DNA of 64,000 nucleotides, from NCBI RefSeq assembly GCF_014646335.1, contig NZ_BMNG01000012.1:330809-394808 (forward strand), in the 5' to 3' direction. Under the pieces are notes generated by a model. It was not told the origin of the DNA and did not search any database. It saw only the letters and a list, made by a program, of their open reading frames with translations. The DNA is from Streptomyces lasiicapitis. GTDB taxonomy: Bacteria > Actinomycetota > Actinomycetes > Streptomycetales > Streptomycetaceae. Made by a program: the position numbers and the translations under genes. Positions 31,673-40,299 of this stretch are shown in pieces (position 1 is the first letter of the stretch; each line of letters starts with the position of its first letter).

Positions 31673-34537
31673 TCACACGGCGCCGTTGCTCGTCGGCGGT
31701 ACCTGGCGCCAAGGGGCGAAGGCCGTGCCCGTGCGGGGGAGGAGGGCGGACAGTTCGGGGCAGTGGCGGAGGATGACGGAGTTCATTCCGCCCTTCTGGA
31801 CCCAGTCGATGCCCAGGGGGGTGTAGATCTCCGGGCGGAAGTCGACGGTGAGGAAGCGGTCGCTCTGGAGGCGGCGGGTGGCCATCAGGATGAAGACGCG
31901 GAACGCGGTGTCGCTGAAGCCGAAGCCGGTGGGCGGGTTCTCGGCGAAGAGGCCGACCACGGTGTCGATCTCGTCGACGGAGCTGTAGACGTCCTTCAGG
32001 CGGGCGAGGGTCTCGGGGTTCTCGGTGAGGTCCTCGAAGTTTCGGATGCGTTGTTTGTGCAGGCCCTCGCGGAAGTCGTTGTAGCGGGGGACGCCTCGGC
32101 GGCGGGTGCGGACCAGGTCTACTACGGAGAGGTCGATCAGCTCGCCCTCGCGCTCGAACTTCTGCAGGGCGCGGGGGAAGTTGTGCAGGGTGATCGCGCC
32201 GGGGTGGGCGATGCCGAAGGAGTAGAGGGTGTTGGCCAGGCCGGTCTTGCGTATGGCGCCCTCGGCCGCGGCGCCGTTGATGTCGGTGAAGCCGACCGTC
32301 TCCAGGCGGCGGCCGAAGTGGTGCTCGCGCAGCTCGTAGTCGTCGGGGATGAGCGGGTGCATGCGGTAGACGGTGACGAAGTCCTCGGTGAGGGAGTAGG
32401 GGGCGGTGTGGTGGTCGGGGAGGGTCTTCGGGATGCCGGTGAGGGAGTGGGCCTCCAGGAGCCACAGGCCCAGCTTGTTCAGCCAGCTGTCGGGCGGGCC
32501 TTCCCAGTTGGTGTGCAGGCCGAGGTCGATGGCCTCGGTGGCGAGGATCGCCGGGGTCCACTCCACGGTGTGGATCTTCGCGATCAGGGCGGAGACGACG
32601 AGTCGGGCCGTGTGGTAGACCGAGTCCTCGCTCATCGAGGGGTACGCCTGCCGCAGCGCCGCGCAGACCGCGTTGTGCTCGCGGGCGAACAGGGTGTGCA
32701 TCACGCTGAGGCCGAGCCACCAGTTGTCGGTGAAGCCCGACAGCGGGACGCCGTTCTGGCCGATGGGGAGGTGTCCTTCTTCCAGGCGGAGGTCGGCGCC
32801 GCCGTCCGGGGCGCGCAGGAACCTCGCCGTCGCCTCGTCCGCGCCGTACACCTCGGAGCCGTCCCACCAGTGCGATGCCGTGTTGCCGAAGAGGATCGGC
32901 GGCCGGCCGTCGGGGACGTGGATGCCCTCGTTCTCGGCGAAGCGCATGACGTTCTCGGCCGCCCCGCCCGGTGTGTTGTGCCAGACGGAACCGGGCGGCA
33001 GCGGCACCTCGACGGTCTTGGTGCCCGCGGCGTGGCGGCGGTGGTTGACCCAGTCGTGGACCTGGAACTGGATCCAGGCCGCGGCCAGGACGTTGAGGGA
33101 GGTCGCGGGCAGGAAGCTCTCGCGGTACAGGAGTTGACGGCTGACCGTGACCGGGTTGGGGGTGTCGAAGAGATCGGGGCGGTAGTCCGGCTTCAGGTTG
33201 CGCCCGAAGGCCGCGCCGACGGCGCCCATGGCGGGTGCGGACAGGTCGTTGTACGTGCCGTCGTAGGAACGCGACGTACGCAGGTTCTCGTGCGGGAGCA
33301 GGGGCACCGGGACGGCCTTGGGGGGCGCCTCGTGCACGTCGGTGTCGATGAGGTTGAAGCGGCGCAGCGCCTTGCGCAGGAACACCAGGTTGAGCAGGCT
33401 CGCCTGGAGCGGCAGGCGGTGCCAGGGCACGACCCGGTTCAGGAGCCGGAAGGCTGCGCCCACGGGGACGCCGAGCACGCGGTTGCGCAGCGGTTCCTCG
33501 GTGGTGAAGCGCAGGCCCTGGCGGTGTGCGGCGCTCGCCTCGTACGCGGCCTTGCGGGCGCGGTTGAGGTTGCCGAGGGGGCGGAACTCGTCGGTGGTGT
33601 ACCAGGGGTTGAAGGCGAGTTCCTCGACCCGGCGGGCGGCCGAGCGGGCCCCGGCGGTGTCCAGGTCCTGGCTCGGGATCGTCAGTCGGGCGACGGGCAC
33701 GGCGGGCGAGATGCCCTCGCGCCACTCCACGGAGCAGTCCTCGACGGGCGTGCGCGTCTCGTCGACGTACCGCTGCAGACACAGCTCGAAGGCGACGTCG
33801 GCGGTGGCGAGGCGGTGCGTGAGCTCGCGGTGCAGGTAGTTGGGGTCGCGGCGGTCCGGCCGTGGCGACGGGGCCGCGCCGCCCGCAGGGCGCAGCAGGT
33901 AGCGCACGGGTCCCGCGGCGCCCCACAGGATGGTGCCGCGGCTGAAGTACGTCTCGCCGGCGAGGCTGTTGACGGTGTGGCGGGTGGCCGCCTGGACGTT
34001 GCGCCGCATCCGGGTGGCGGTGGAGAGGCCGACGGCGAGCGGCAGTTTCACGAAGAGCCCGAAGGCGACCTGGAGGGGGTTGCGGGCGCCCGCGAGGGCC
34101 TTGGCGAAGGCGACGAACTCGCGGGCGTCCTTGGCGTGCGACACCGGCCAGTTGGTGGCGAGCAGGTCGTGGCTCTCCTCCGCGGACACCTCCACGCGCA
34201 CGGCGGCGCCGCGCAGGTCGGGCCCGCCGTCGGCCTGCCGCATGCCGCTGGCGTTGGACAGCCGTACCGTCGCCGGGTATTCGGCGCCGGGCTGCGCGAA
34301 GCCTCGGCGCAGTTCCTCGGGCAGGTCGTCGTGGAAGCGCAGGCGCGCGTTCTCCACGCCGAGGGCGGGCTTGGCGTGCTGGGTGCGGGCCGGTGAACCG
34401 GCGCCCGCGGCGCGCATGGTGGTCCTCTGCACCTTCATCAGCTCGCGGGCGAGCCGCTCGAAGACGACGCGTTCCGCCTCGGGGCTGCCGCCCTGGAAGC
34501 GCTCGTAACTCTGCTCGTACTGCCGTGAAGTGGCCAT
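31673..34537 (-). CDS. Fusion of catalase-like haem domain and alpha-dioxygenase-like haem peroxidase
   Basis: 954 residues, two haem-protein modules. Residues about 30-350 resemble catalase-related proteins: distal-His segment RTQHAKPALG, RLSNASGM, GPDLRGAAVRVEV, FNPWYTTDEFRPLGNLNRAR, and a proximal RxxxY in RKAAY. Residues about 400-954 are an animal-haem-peroxidase domain of the fatty-acid alpha-dioxygenase type. It has H494 in QVHDWVNH (distal), FAREHNAV near 619, KIHTVEWTPAIL, and Y724-R-M-H727 in VYRMHPLIPD, the catalytic Tyr and proximal His pattern of plant alpha-DOX. The ATG at 34537 follows AAGGAAG; no signal peptide. By analogy with other dioxygenase fusions it may make a fatty-acid hydroperoxide and convert it in the second domain; this is inference. 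Confidence 0.85.
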   Translation of the reverse strand: MATSRQYEQSYERFQGGSPEAERVVFERLARELMKVQRTTMRAAGAGSPARTQHAKPALGVENARLRFHDDLPEELRRGFAQPGAEYPATVRLSNASGMRQADGGPDLRGAAVRVEVSAEESHDLLATNWPVSHAKDAREFVAFAKALAGARNPLQVAFGLFVKLPLAVGLSTATRMRRNVQAATRHTVNSLAGETYFSRGTILWGAAGPVRYLLRPAGGAAPSPRPDRRDPNYLHRELTHRLATADVAFELCLQRYVDETRTPVEDCSVEWREGISPAVPVARLTIPSQDLDTAGARSAARRVEELAFNPWYTTDEFRPLGNLNRARKAAYEASAAHRQGLRFTTEEPLRNRVLGVPVGAAFRLLNRVVPWHRLPLQASLLNLVFLRKALRRFNLIDTDVHEAPPKAVPVPLLPHENLRTSRSYDGTYNDLSAPAMGAVGAAFGRNLKPDYRPDLFDTPNPVTVSRQLLYRESFLPATSLNVLAAAWIQFQVHDWVNHRRHAAGTKTVEVPLPPGSVWHNTPGGAAENVMRFAENEGIHVPDGRPPILFGNTASHWWDGSEVYGADEATARFLRAPDGGADLRLEEGHLPIGQNGVPLSGFTDNWWLGLSVMHTLFAREHNAVCAALRQAYPSMSEDSVYHTARLVVSALIAKIHTVEWTPAILATEAIDLGLHTNWEGPPDSWLNKLGLWLLEAHSLTGIPKTLPDHHTAPYSLTEDFVTVYRMHPLIPDDYELREHHFGRRLETVGFTDINGAAAEGAIRKTGLANTLYSFGIAHPGAITLHNFPRALQKFEREGELIDLSVVDLVRTRRRGVPRYNDFREGLHKQRIRNFEDLTENPETLARLKDVYSSVDEIDTVVGLFAENPPTGFGFSDTAFRVFILMATRRLQSDRFLTVDFRPEIYTPLGIDWVQKGGMNSVILRHCPELSALLPRTGTAFAPWRQVPPTSNGAV

Positions 34538-34836
34538 CGGGCGCTTCCTTCGTACGGAGCGGAAGAGGCAACGGAAGAGTGGTGCGCGCGCACGCGGCAC
34601 CGGGGGCGTCGACGCTACTGGCGGCGCCGGACGGGCCGCAGCGGGCGATCCCGCCTATGTACGCGGACGGCCCCCGGCCTCGAACTGGCGGGCGGGCGGC
34701 GGTGTTTGGGCCCGTCAGGGGCGCGGGCGCGAGGGCGGGGAGGCGGGCCGTACGTCCCGTGTGTGCCTCCTGTTCCAGCAACCCCACGCGCCCGGCCGCG
34801 GGGTGGCCGGGTCCCGACGCCCGGCCTCGGGCGGGG

Positions 34837-35241
34837 TCAGTCGATGAAGTCGCCGTCCACGTACACCCACGCCCCGTCGACGCGCTCGAAGCGGCTGCGC
34901 TCGTGCAGGGAGTCGGGGCGGCCGCCGTCGGTGTAGCGGGCGCGGAAGGTGACGGTGCCCGTGGTGTGGAACGCCGTGCCGTCGGTCGTGTCCTCGATGG
35001 TGAGTCCCGTCCAGCGCATCGCCGGGTCGAAGTCGACGCGCGGCGGCCGGGTCCGCGGGTGCCAGGTGCGCAGCAGGTACGCCTCGTCGCGGCGGGCGAA
35101 GGCGCTGTAGCGGGAGCGCATCAGCTCCTCGGGGGCGGCCGCCGCGGCCTCGCCGCGATGCAGTCGGCCGCAGCACTTCTCGTACGGCTGGGGGTGCCCG
35201 CAGGGGCAGGGCTCGGGGCGCGTGGTGGTGCATCGGGACAT
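34837..35241 (-). CDS. YchJ family protein with SEC-C zinc motif
   Basis: 134 residues. The N-terminal SEC-C-type zinc knuckle EPCPCGHPQPYEKCCGRLH (about 9-27) supplies C-x-C ... C-C. It is followed by the NTF2-like YchJ domain: MRSRYSAFARRDEAYLLRTW (about 42-61), LTIEDTTDGTAFHTTGTVTF and HERSRFERVDGAWVYVDGDF. Function is unknown in bacteria. The ATG at 35241 was chosen; an in-frame ATG three codons upstream is equally possible, and neither has an ideal ribosome site. It is downstream of ltrA-type gene 35277 on the same strand, separated by 35 bp. Confidence 0.88.
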   Translation of the reverse strand: MSRCTTTRPEPCPCGHPQPYEKCCGRLHRGEAAAAAPEELMRSRYSAFARRDEAYLLRTWHPRTRPPRVDFDPAMRWTGLTIEDTTDGTAFHTTGTVTFRARYTDGGRPDSLHERSRFERVDGAWVYVDGDFID

Positions 35242-35276
35242 GGCGCCCATTGTCCCCTCGGCCCCGGGGGCGCCGC

Positions 35277-36551
35277 TCACCCGGTCGCGTCCCGCCGCCT
35301 CCGTACTCCCGACCCGTCCTGGTCGGGCCGTACGACCGCGAGCCACAGCCCGGCCGCCACCGTGCAGGCCGCCGCCAGGGCAGCGAGCGGCACCGCCCAC
35401 TTCCCGGCGAAGGAGGCGGCGAGGACGAGGACCGCGCCGACGGGCAGGACGAGCTGCTGGGCCGCGCCCACCTTGAAGTGGCGCGAGTGCACCGCCCACG
35501 TACTGATCATGAAGAGCGCGGTGGGCACGGTGACGGCGAAGGAGGCCGCGCGGGTGGAGATGTGGGCGTGGTGGGTGGCCTGCTCCACGGCGACCTCGAT
35601 GCCCGCGCCGATCGCGGCGGCGGAGCCCAGGATCACGTAGTGGCCGAGTGCCCAGACGAACGCCTGCCGGTTGGAGACGAGGTACTCGTGGATGGGCACG
35701 GCGAAGTAGATCCAGAAGGCGGCGAAGACGAGGACGAGGCCCGCGGCGGCGATCGGCAGGAGTTCGTCGAGGGCCGCCGAGTCGTCGAGCGCGGTGCGCA
35801 CCGCGACCGTGGCGGCGGCGATGGACTCGCCCAGCATGATGAGGGTGAACAGGCCGTAGCGTTCGGCGATGTGGTGCGGGTGCCAGGGGGTGCGTCGGCT
35901 GCGCTCGGCGACCAGGGGCACGGCGATCTCGACGGCGACCAGCGGCCCGAAGCCCCAGGCCCAGGCCGCGTCCGGGAGCAGCACGAGGACCACCCAGGCC
36001 GCCTGCGCAAGGGCAAGGCCGGCCGCGTAGCGCAGCGCGGCGGTGCGCCCGGCCCCGCGCTCGCCGCGGGCCGCGCGCAGCCACTGCAGGGTGAGCGCCA
36101 CCCGCATGATCAGGTAGCCGGTGATCGCGACCCCGTACTCGCCGTCGTCGAAGGCCCGCGGAATGCCCGCCGCGAGGACCAGGACGCCCGCCATCTGTAC
36201 GAGGGTGGCGAGCCGGTACGGCACGTCGTCGGTGTCGTACGCGGAGGCGAACCAGGTGAAGTTCACCCACGCCCACCAGATCGCGAAGAACACGAGCAGG
36301 TAGCCGGTGATGCCGTGCCCGGTGTCGCCCTCGGCGAGCGCGTGCACGAGCCGGGCCCCGGCCTGTCCCGCGGCGACGACGAAGCACAGGTCGAAGAGCA
36401 GCTCGAGCGGGGTGGCGGCGCGGTGCTCCTCGTCGGGGCGGCGCGGTCTCATGCGTACGAGGGGTACGACGGTGCGGCCGTGACCGGCGCCGCCGGGTAT
36501 GTGCCCTGAGGGGCCGCCGGGTATGTGCTCTGAGGGGGTGTCCTCGCCCAT
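35277..36551 (-). CDS. Low temperature requirement protein A (LtrA) family membrane protein
   Basis: Integral membrane protein of 424 residues with about 12 hydrophobic segments. The LtrA signature occurs right after the N-terminal tail: ATPLELLFDLCFVVAAGQAG (about 45-64), then WWAWVNFTWFASAYDTDD and ERYGLFTLIMLGESIAAATV. The N-terminal tail has a small direct repeat (HIPGGPSG, HIPGGAGH) and basic RMRPRRPDEEHR. The molecular activity of the family is unknown. The ATG has GAAGGGCG about 8 bp upstream. It lies between the gluconate regulator and the ychJ-type gene, all on the minus strand but with no evident functional link. Confidence 0.88.
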   Translation of the reverse strand: MGEDTPSEHIPGGPSGHIPGGAGHGRTVVPLVRMRPRRPDEEHRAATPLELLFDLCFVVAAGQAGARLVHALAEGDTGHGITGYLLVFFAIWWAWVNFTWFASAYDTDDVPYRLATLVQMAGVLVLAAGIPRAFDDGEYGVAITGYLIMRVALTLQWLRAARGERGAGRTAALRYAAGLALAQAAWVVLVLLPDAAWAWGFGPLVAVEIAVPLVAERSRRTPWHPHHIAERYGLFTLIMLGESIAAATVAVRTALDDSAALDELLPIAAAGLVLVFAAFWIYFAVPIHEYLVSNRQAFVWALGHYVILGSAAAIGAGIEVAVEQATHHAHISTRAASFAVTVPTALFMISTWAVHSRHFKVGAAQQLVLPVGAVLVLAASFAGKWAVPLAALAAACTVAAGLWLAVVRPDQDGSGVRRRRDATG

Positions 36552-36650
36552 CGCGGTGCGCCCTTCGCCGGTCCCCCCTTCGGTCCCCCGGTCAGGATGG
36601 CCCAGGCGTGGGCGGACCGCAGGTGGACGGGGCTCAGGGCGCGGGCGCGG

Positions 36651-37370
36651 TCAGGTGGTGGGCGCGGGCGGCGGGGCGAGGATGTCCAGCTCGCGCAGGG
36701 CGCCCTCGGCGATCTCGCGGGTGAGGGCCTCGGCGCGGGCCGCGTCGCCCTCCCGCACGGCCTCGGCCACGCGCACGTGCAGGGTCACGGCCGCGGGGTC
36801 GGGGTCCTCGAACATCACGTCGTGGTGGGTGCGGCCCGCGAGGACCTCGGCGACCACGTCGCCGAGCCGGGCGAACATCTCGTTGCCGGACGCGTCCAGG
36901 ACGATGCGGTGGAAGGCGATGTCGTGCACCAGGTAGCCCTCCAGCTGACGGCCGCGCGAGGTGGCGACCATGCCGAGGGCGCACTCGGTGAGGGCGGCGC
37001 ACTGCTCGGCGGTGGCGTGCCGGGCGGCCAGGCCCGCGGCGACCGGTTCGACGGCGGAGCGCAGGACGGTCAAGGACCGGAGCTGGCGCGGGCGGTCGGC
37101 GCCCGCGAGGCGCCAGCGGATGACCTGCGGGTCGTAGACGTTCCACTCCTCGGTGGGCCGTACGGTCACGCCGACGCGGCGCCGCGAGGCGACCAGGTGC
37201 ATGGACTCCAGGACCCGCACCACCTCGCGCATCACGGAGCGCGACACCTCGAAGCGCTGGGCGAGCTCGTCCGTGCGCAGGACACTGCCGGGCGGGTACT
37301 CCCCCGCGGTGATGGCGGGCCCGAGGCTGTCCAGTACGCGGGCGTGCAGCCCCCGGGCCTGTGCGGTCAT
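36651..37370 (-). CDS. FadR-type GntR regulator of the gluconate module
   Basis: Transcriptional regulator of 239 residues (257 if the GTG at 37424 is used). The winged helix is in YPPGSVLRTDELAQRFEVSR followed by SVMREVVRVLESMHLVASRR and GVTVRP. The FCD effector domain includes LEGYLVHDIAFHRIVLDASG and the metal-binding His in LHVRVAEAVREGD. It is divergent from gluconokinase and the gluconate permease, and two GTC-N-GAC palindromes lie in the gap. It is therefore very probably the gluconate/gluconate-6-phosphate-responsive repressor of this module. The upstream GTG would place the first operator inside the coding region, which is why 37370 is preferred. Confidence 0.85.
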   Translation of the reverse strand: MTAQARGLHARVLDSLGPAITAGEYPPGSVLRTDELAQRFEVSRSVMREVVRVLESMHLVASRRRVGVTVRPTEEWNVYDPQVIRWRLAGADRPRQLRSLTVLRSAVEPVAAGLAARHATAEQCAALTECALGMVATSRGRQLEGYLVHDIAFHRIVLDASGNEMFARLGDVVAEVLAGRTHHDVMFEDPDPAAVTLHVRVAEAVREGDAARAEALTREIAEGALRELDILAPPPAPTT

Positions 37371-37398
37371 GACGTCAGCGTACGAGGAGATCGCTGAG

Positions 37399-37445
37399 CT
37401 CAAAAAGTCAGACTTTTGAGTCACAGGCTCTTGAATTTGTCTGAC
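37399..37445. promoter_or_regulatory. Paired FadR-type operators of the gluconate genes
   Basis: Site 1 is an extended palindrome AAAAGTC-A-GACTTTT (core GTCAGAC at 37407-37413). Site 2 has core GTCTGAC at 37439-37445. The centres are 32 bp apart, close to three helical turns, between the divergent regulator and gluconokinase genes. GTCnGAC cores are typical of FadR-subfamily binding sites. Confidence 0.65.
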
Positions 37446-37507
37446 CTAATGGGTTTCAGTGGCGTGAACCGATCGATGTCGACGAGGACAGCGAGGCAGC
37501 AGCAGCG

Positions 37508-38017
37508 ATGAGCACCACCCATGTCGTCGTAGTGATGGGCGTGGCGGGCACGGGCAAGACCACGGTCGGCCCCCTGCTCGCGGCCCGGCTCGGCGTCCCG
37601 TACGCCGAGGGCGACGACTTCCACCCCGAGGCGAACATCGCCAAGATGTCGGCCGGCACCCCGCTGACCGACGACGACCGCTGGCCGTGGCTGGATGCCA
37701 TCGGCGAGTGGGCCCACGGCCGCGCCGGCCTCGGCGGCGTGGTCAGCAGCTCGGCGCTGAAGCGGTCCTACCGCGACCGGCTGCGGGCTGCCGCGCCCGG
37801 CCTCGTGTTCGTCCACCTCACCGGCGACCGCGCCCTCATCGAGGAGCGGATGCGGCAGCGCAAGGGCCACTTCATGCCGACCGCGCTGCTCGACTCGCAG
37901 TTCGCCACGCTCCAGCCCCTCGGGGCGGACGAGGCGGGCGTCGACGTCGATGTCGCGGGCACGCCGGCGGAGATCGCCGACCGGGCCGCGGACGCTCTGG
38001 CCGCGCTGGACGGCTGA
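37508..38017 (+). CDS. Gluconokinase
   Basis: Phosphorylates D-gluconate with ATP to 6-phosphogluconate, feeding the pentose phosphate pathway. The 169 residues match the GntK/thermoresistant type of the P-loop kinase fold. Walker A is MGVAGTGKTTVG (about 10-21). The substrate segment EGDDFHPEANIAKMSAGTPL (about 34-53) is followed by DDDRWPWL, and the lid arginine region is ERMRQRKGHFMPTALLDSQF (about 117-136). The permease 86 bp downstream and the divergent GntR regulator complete a classical gluconate uptake module. Confidence 0.94.
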   Translation: MSTTHVVVVMGVAGTGKTTVGPLLAARLGVPYAEGDDFHPEANIAKMSAGTPLTDDDRWPWLDAIGEWAHGRAGLGGVVSSSALKRSYRDRLRAAAPGLVFVHLTGDRALIEERMRQRKGHFMPTALLDSQFATLQPLGADEAGVDVDVAGTPAEIADRAADALAALDG

Positions 38018-38103
38018 CCGCTTGATCCTTCTCCGGCCCCACCCCTGACTCCCCCCACGCGTCCACGTACAACCCCCTCACGTCCACGTACAAGGAACCC
38101 ACC

Positions 38104-39510
38104 GTGACCAGTCTCAGCGTCGAGATGCTGGCAGCGGATCCCGTCGAACCGATCACCTCGGCGGGCCATGCCCAGCTCGGGATCGCCGTTCTCGCGGGCA
38201 TCGCCGTCATCGTTCTGCTCATCACGAAGTTCAAGGTCCACGCCTTCCTGGCGCTGACCATCGGTTCGCTGGCGCTCGGCGCCTTCGCGGGCGCGCCGCT
38301 CGACAAGGCGATCACCAGCTTCACCACCGGGCTGGGCTCGACCGTCGCGGGCGTCGGTGTGCTCATCGCGCTCGGCGCGATCCTCGGCAAGCTGCTCGCC
38401 GACTCGGGCGGCGCGGACCAGATCGTCGACACGATCCTCGCCAAGGCCGGGAAGTCCGGCGGTCGTGCCATGCCGTGGGCGATGGTGCTCATCGCCTCCG
38501 TCATCGGGCTTCCGCTGTTCTTCGAGGTCGGCATCGTGCTGCTGATCCCCGTCGTGCTGATGGTCGCCAAGCGCGGCAACTACTCCCTGATGCGCATCGG
38601 CATCCCGGCGCTCGCCGGGCTGTCCGTGATGCACGGGCTCATCCCGCCGCACCCCGGGCCGCTCGTCGCCATCGACGCCGTCAAGGCCAACCTCGGTGTG
38701 ACGCTCGCGCTCGGCGTGCTCGTCGCCGTTCCCACCGTCGTCATCGCGGGGCCGCTGTTCTCGAAGGTCGCCGCTCGGTGGGTGGACGTCGCGCCGCCCG
38801 AGAAGATGATTCCGCAGCGGCCCTCCGAGGACCTGGAGAAGCGGCCCGGGTTCGGCGTCACCGTCGCCACCGTGCTGCTGCCTGTCGTCATGATGCTGGC
38901 CAAGGCGCTAGTCGACATCGTCGTCGACAATCCGGACGCCACCGTTCAGCGCGTGTTCGACGTCGTCGGGTCGCCGTTGATCGCGTTGCTCGCCGCCGTG
39001 CTTGTCGGGATGTTCACCCTGGGGCGGGCCGCGGGCTTCACCAAGGAACGGCTGTCCACGACCGTCGAGAAGTCGCTCGCTCCCATCGCGGGGGTGCTGA
39101 TGATCGTGGGCGCCGGTGGTGGGTTCAAGCAGACCCTCATCGACGTGGGGGTCGGGCAGATGATCCTCGACTTCTCCGAGGACTGGTCGATTCCCGCGCT
39201 GCTGCTCGCCTGGCTCATCGCTGTCGCGATCCGGCTTGCCACGGGGTCGGCTACCGTCGCCACGATCTCGGCCGCCGGGCTTGTGGCGCCGCTGGCCGCG
39301 GACATGTCCACCTCGCACACCGCGTTGCTGGTGCTGGCCATTGGGGCGGGGTCGTTGTTCTTCAGCCATGTCAACGATGCCGGGTTCTGGCTGGTGAAGG
39401 AGTACTTCGGGCTTGATGTGGGGCAGACCATCAAGACGTGGTCGGTGATGGAAACGATCATCTCGGTGGTGGCGTTGGGGTTTGTGTTGCTGCTGTCGTT
39501 GGTGCTGTAG
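38104..39510 (+). CDS. Gluconate:H+ symporter, GntP family
   Basis: Integral membrane permease of 468 residues, importing gluconate (or a related sugar acid) with protons. There are about 12-14 hydrophobic segments. Family signatures include TTGLGSTVAGVGVLIALGAI (about 76-95), GLPLFFEVGIVLLIPVV (about 138-154), HGLIPPHPGPLVAIDAVKAN (about 178-197), and LRATGSATVATI-like RLATGSATVATISAAGLVAP (about 378-397). SHVNDAGFWLVKEYF lies near the end. The GTG start has AAGGA about 8 bp upstream. It probably forms an operon with gluconokinase; a copy of the palindromic repeat follows the stop. Confidence 0.94.
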   Translation: MTSLSVEMLAADPVEPITSAGHAQLGIAVLAGIAVIVLLITKFKVHAFLALTIGSLALGAFAGAPLDKAITSFTTGLGSTVAGVGVLIALGAILGKLLADSGGADQIVDTILAKAGKSGGRAMPWAMVLIASVIGLPLFFEVGIVLLIPVVLMVAKRGNYSLMRIGIPALAGLSVMHGLIPPHPGPLVAIDAVKANLGVTLALGVLVAVPTVVIAGPLFSKVAARWVDVAPPEKMIPQRPSEDLEKRPGFGVTVATVLLPVVMMLAKALVDIVVDNPDATVQRVFDVVGSPLIALLAAVLVGMFTLGRAAGFTKERLSTTVEKSLAPIAGVLMIVGAGGGFKQTLIDVGVGQMILDFSEDWSIPALLLAWLIAVAIRLATGSATVATISAAGLVAPLAADMSTSHTALLVLAIGAGSLFFSHVNDAGFWLVKEYFGLDVGQTIKTWSVMETIISVVALGFVLLLSLVL

Positions 39511-39529
39511 CGGGGGTGGGTGGGCCCTG

Positions 39530-39690
39530 CGGGGCTTTCCCCAATCCCGCCCCTTCCCGAAACTGGGGCTCCGCCCCAGACCCCGTATCGCCGCTTCGCG
39601 GCTCGTCCTCAATCGCCGGACGGGCTAGATCTGGCTAGGTATAGCCCCTCCGGCGTTTGAGGAGCGGGGGTCTGGGGGCAGAGCCCCCTA
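39530..39690. repeat. Palindromic intergenic repeat, copy 2 of 3
   Basis: Same family as 2694-2873. It begins with CCTGCGGGGCTTTCCCCAAT and the CCGCCCCTTCCCGAAACTGG block. The inner pair TCAATCGCCGGACGGGCTA / TAGCCCCTCCGGCGTTTGA is at about 39609-39660. The distal arm GGGGGTCTGGGGGCAGAGCC overlaps the end of the minus-strand cytochrome b gene region. Confidence 0.8.
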
Positions 39691-40299
39691 CCTCCGCCAC
39701 AGCGGATGCTCCCGCTCCGCCCACCCCTGGTCCACCGACCCGGTCCGCATGCCGCGGCGGGCCTCCGGGTCCCGCACGGCCAGGGCGATGTGGCCGAGCA
39801 GGACGAGGCCCAGCGTGAGGGCGAGCCAGTCGTGGACGAACGTGGAGCTCGTGCGCCAGAGGAGCGGGAAGAGATCCGTGCGCCACATGACGAGGCCCGT
39901 ACCGAGCATGACGAGCACCGCCCCGCCGACCCACGCCGCGTACACCTTCTGCCCGGCGTTGAACTTCCCCGCCCAGCGCGCCTTCCGGCGTGGATCACGG
40001 TGGCGGACGGCGGACAGCCAGCGCCGGTCGTGCGCGCCGTAGCGGTTGAGGAGGCGGAGGTCCGCGCGGAAGGCGCGGGAGGCCAGCCCGGCCAGGAAGG
40101 GGACGGGAAGCAGCAGCCCGGACCACTTGTGGACGTCCACCACGAGGGCCCGGCGGCCGACGAGTTCGGCGAGCTGAGGGACGTACAGACAAGCGGCACT
40201 CAGCACGCACACGATCATCAGCCAGGCCGTGCCGCGGTGCACCCACCGCTCGCCGGCGCTGAAGCGCCGCACCCGCCCGCGCTCAGGCGGTCGGGTCAT
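39688..40299 (-). CDS. Membrane cytochrome b-type subunit (YedZ/FdhG-like)
   Basis: Di-haem cytochrome b561-type membrane protein of 203 residues with four predicted transmembrane helices. Haem-ligand histidines are visible in ERWVHRGTAWLMIV (about 18-31), VVDVHKWSGLLLPV (about 54-67), FVHDWLALTLGLVLLGHIAL (about 155-174, two His). Its ATG overlaps the end of the molybdoenzyme gene by 17 bp. It probably anchors that enzyme and links it to the quinone pool, like YedZ for YedY, although it is more similar to formate-dehydrogenase gamma subunits. The upstream in-frame start at 40341 was rejected in favour of the ATG giving TRPPERGRVRRFS. Confidence 0.85.
   Translation of the reverse strand: MTRPPERGRVRRFSAGERWVHRGTAWLMIVCVLSAACLYVPQLAELVGRRALVVDVHKWSGLLLPVPFLAGLASRAFRADLRLLNRYGAHDRRWLSAVRHRDPRRKARWAGKFNAGQKVYAAWVGGAVLVMLGTGLVMWRTDLFPLLWRTSSTFVHDWLALTLGLVLLGHIALAVRDPEARRGMRTGSVDQGWAEREHPLWRR

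Noticed and set aside
31482..34787. 1101-codon minus-strand frame over the haem fusion gene
   Set aside because: It is a different frame of the same strand, Arg/Pro/His-rich with no domain; the 31673-34537 frame has all the haem motifs and a ribosome site.
36651..37424. GTG at 37424 as the start of the gluconate regulator
   Set aside because: It would put the AAAAGTCAGACTTTT operator inside the coding sequence and adds 18 residues before the family's usual N-terminus.
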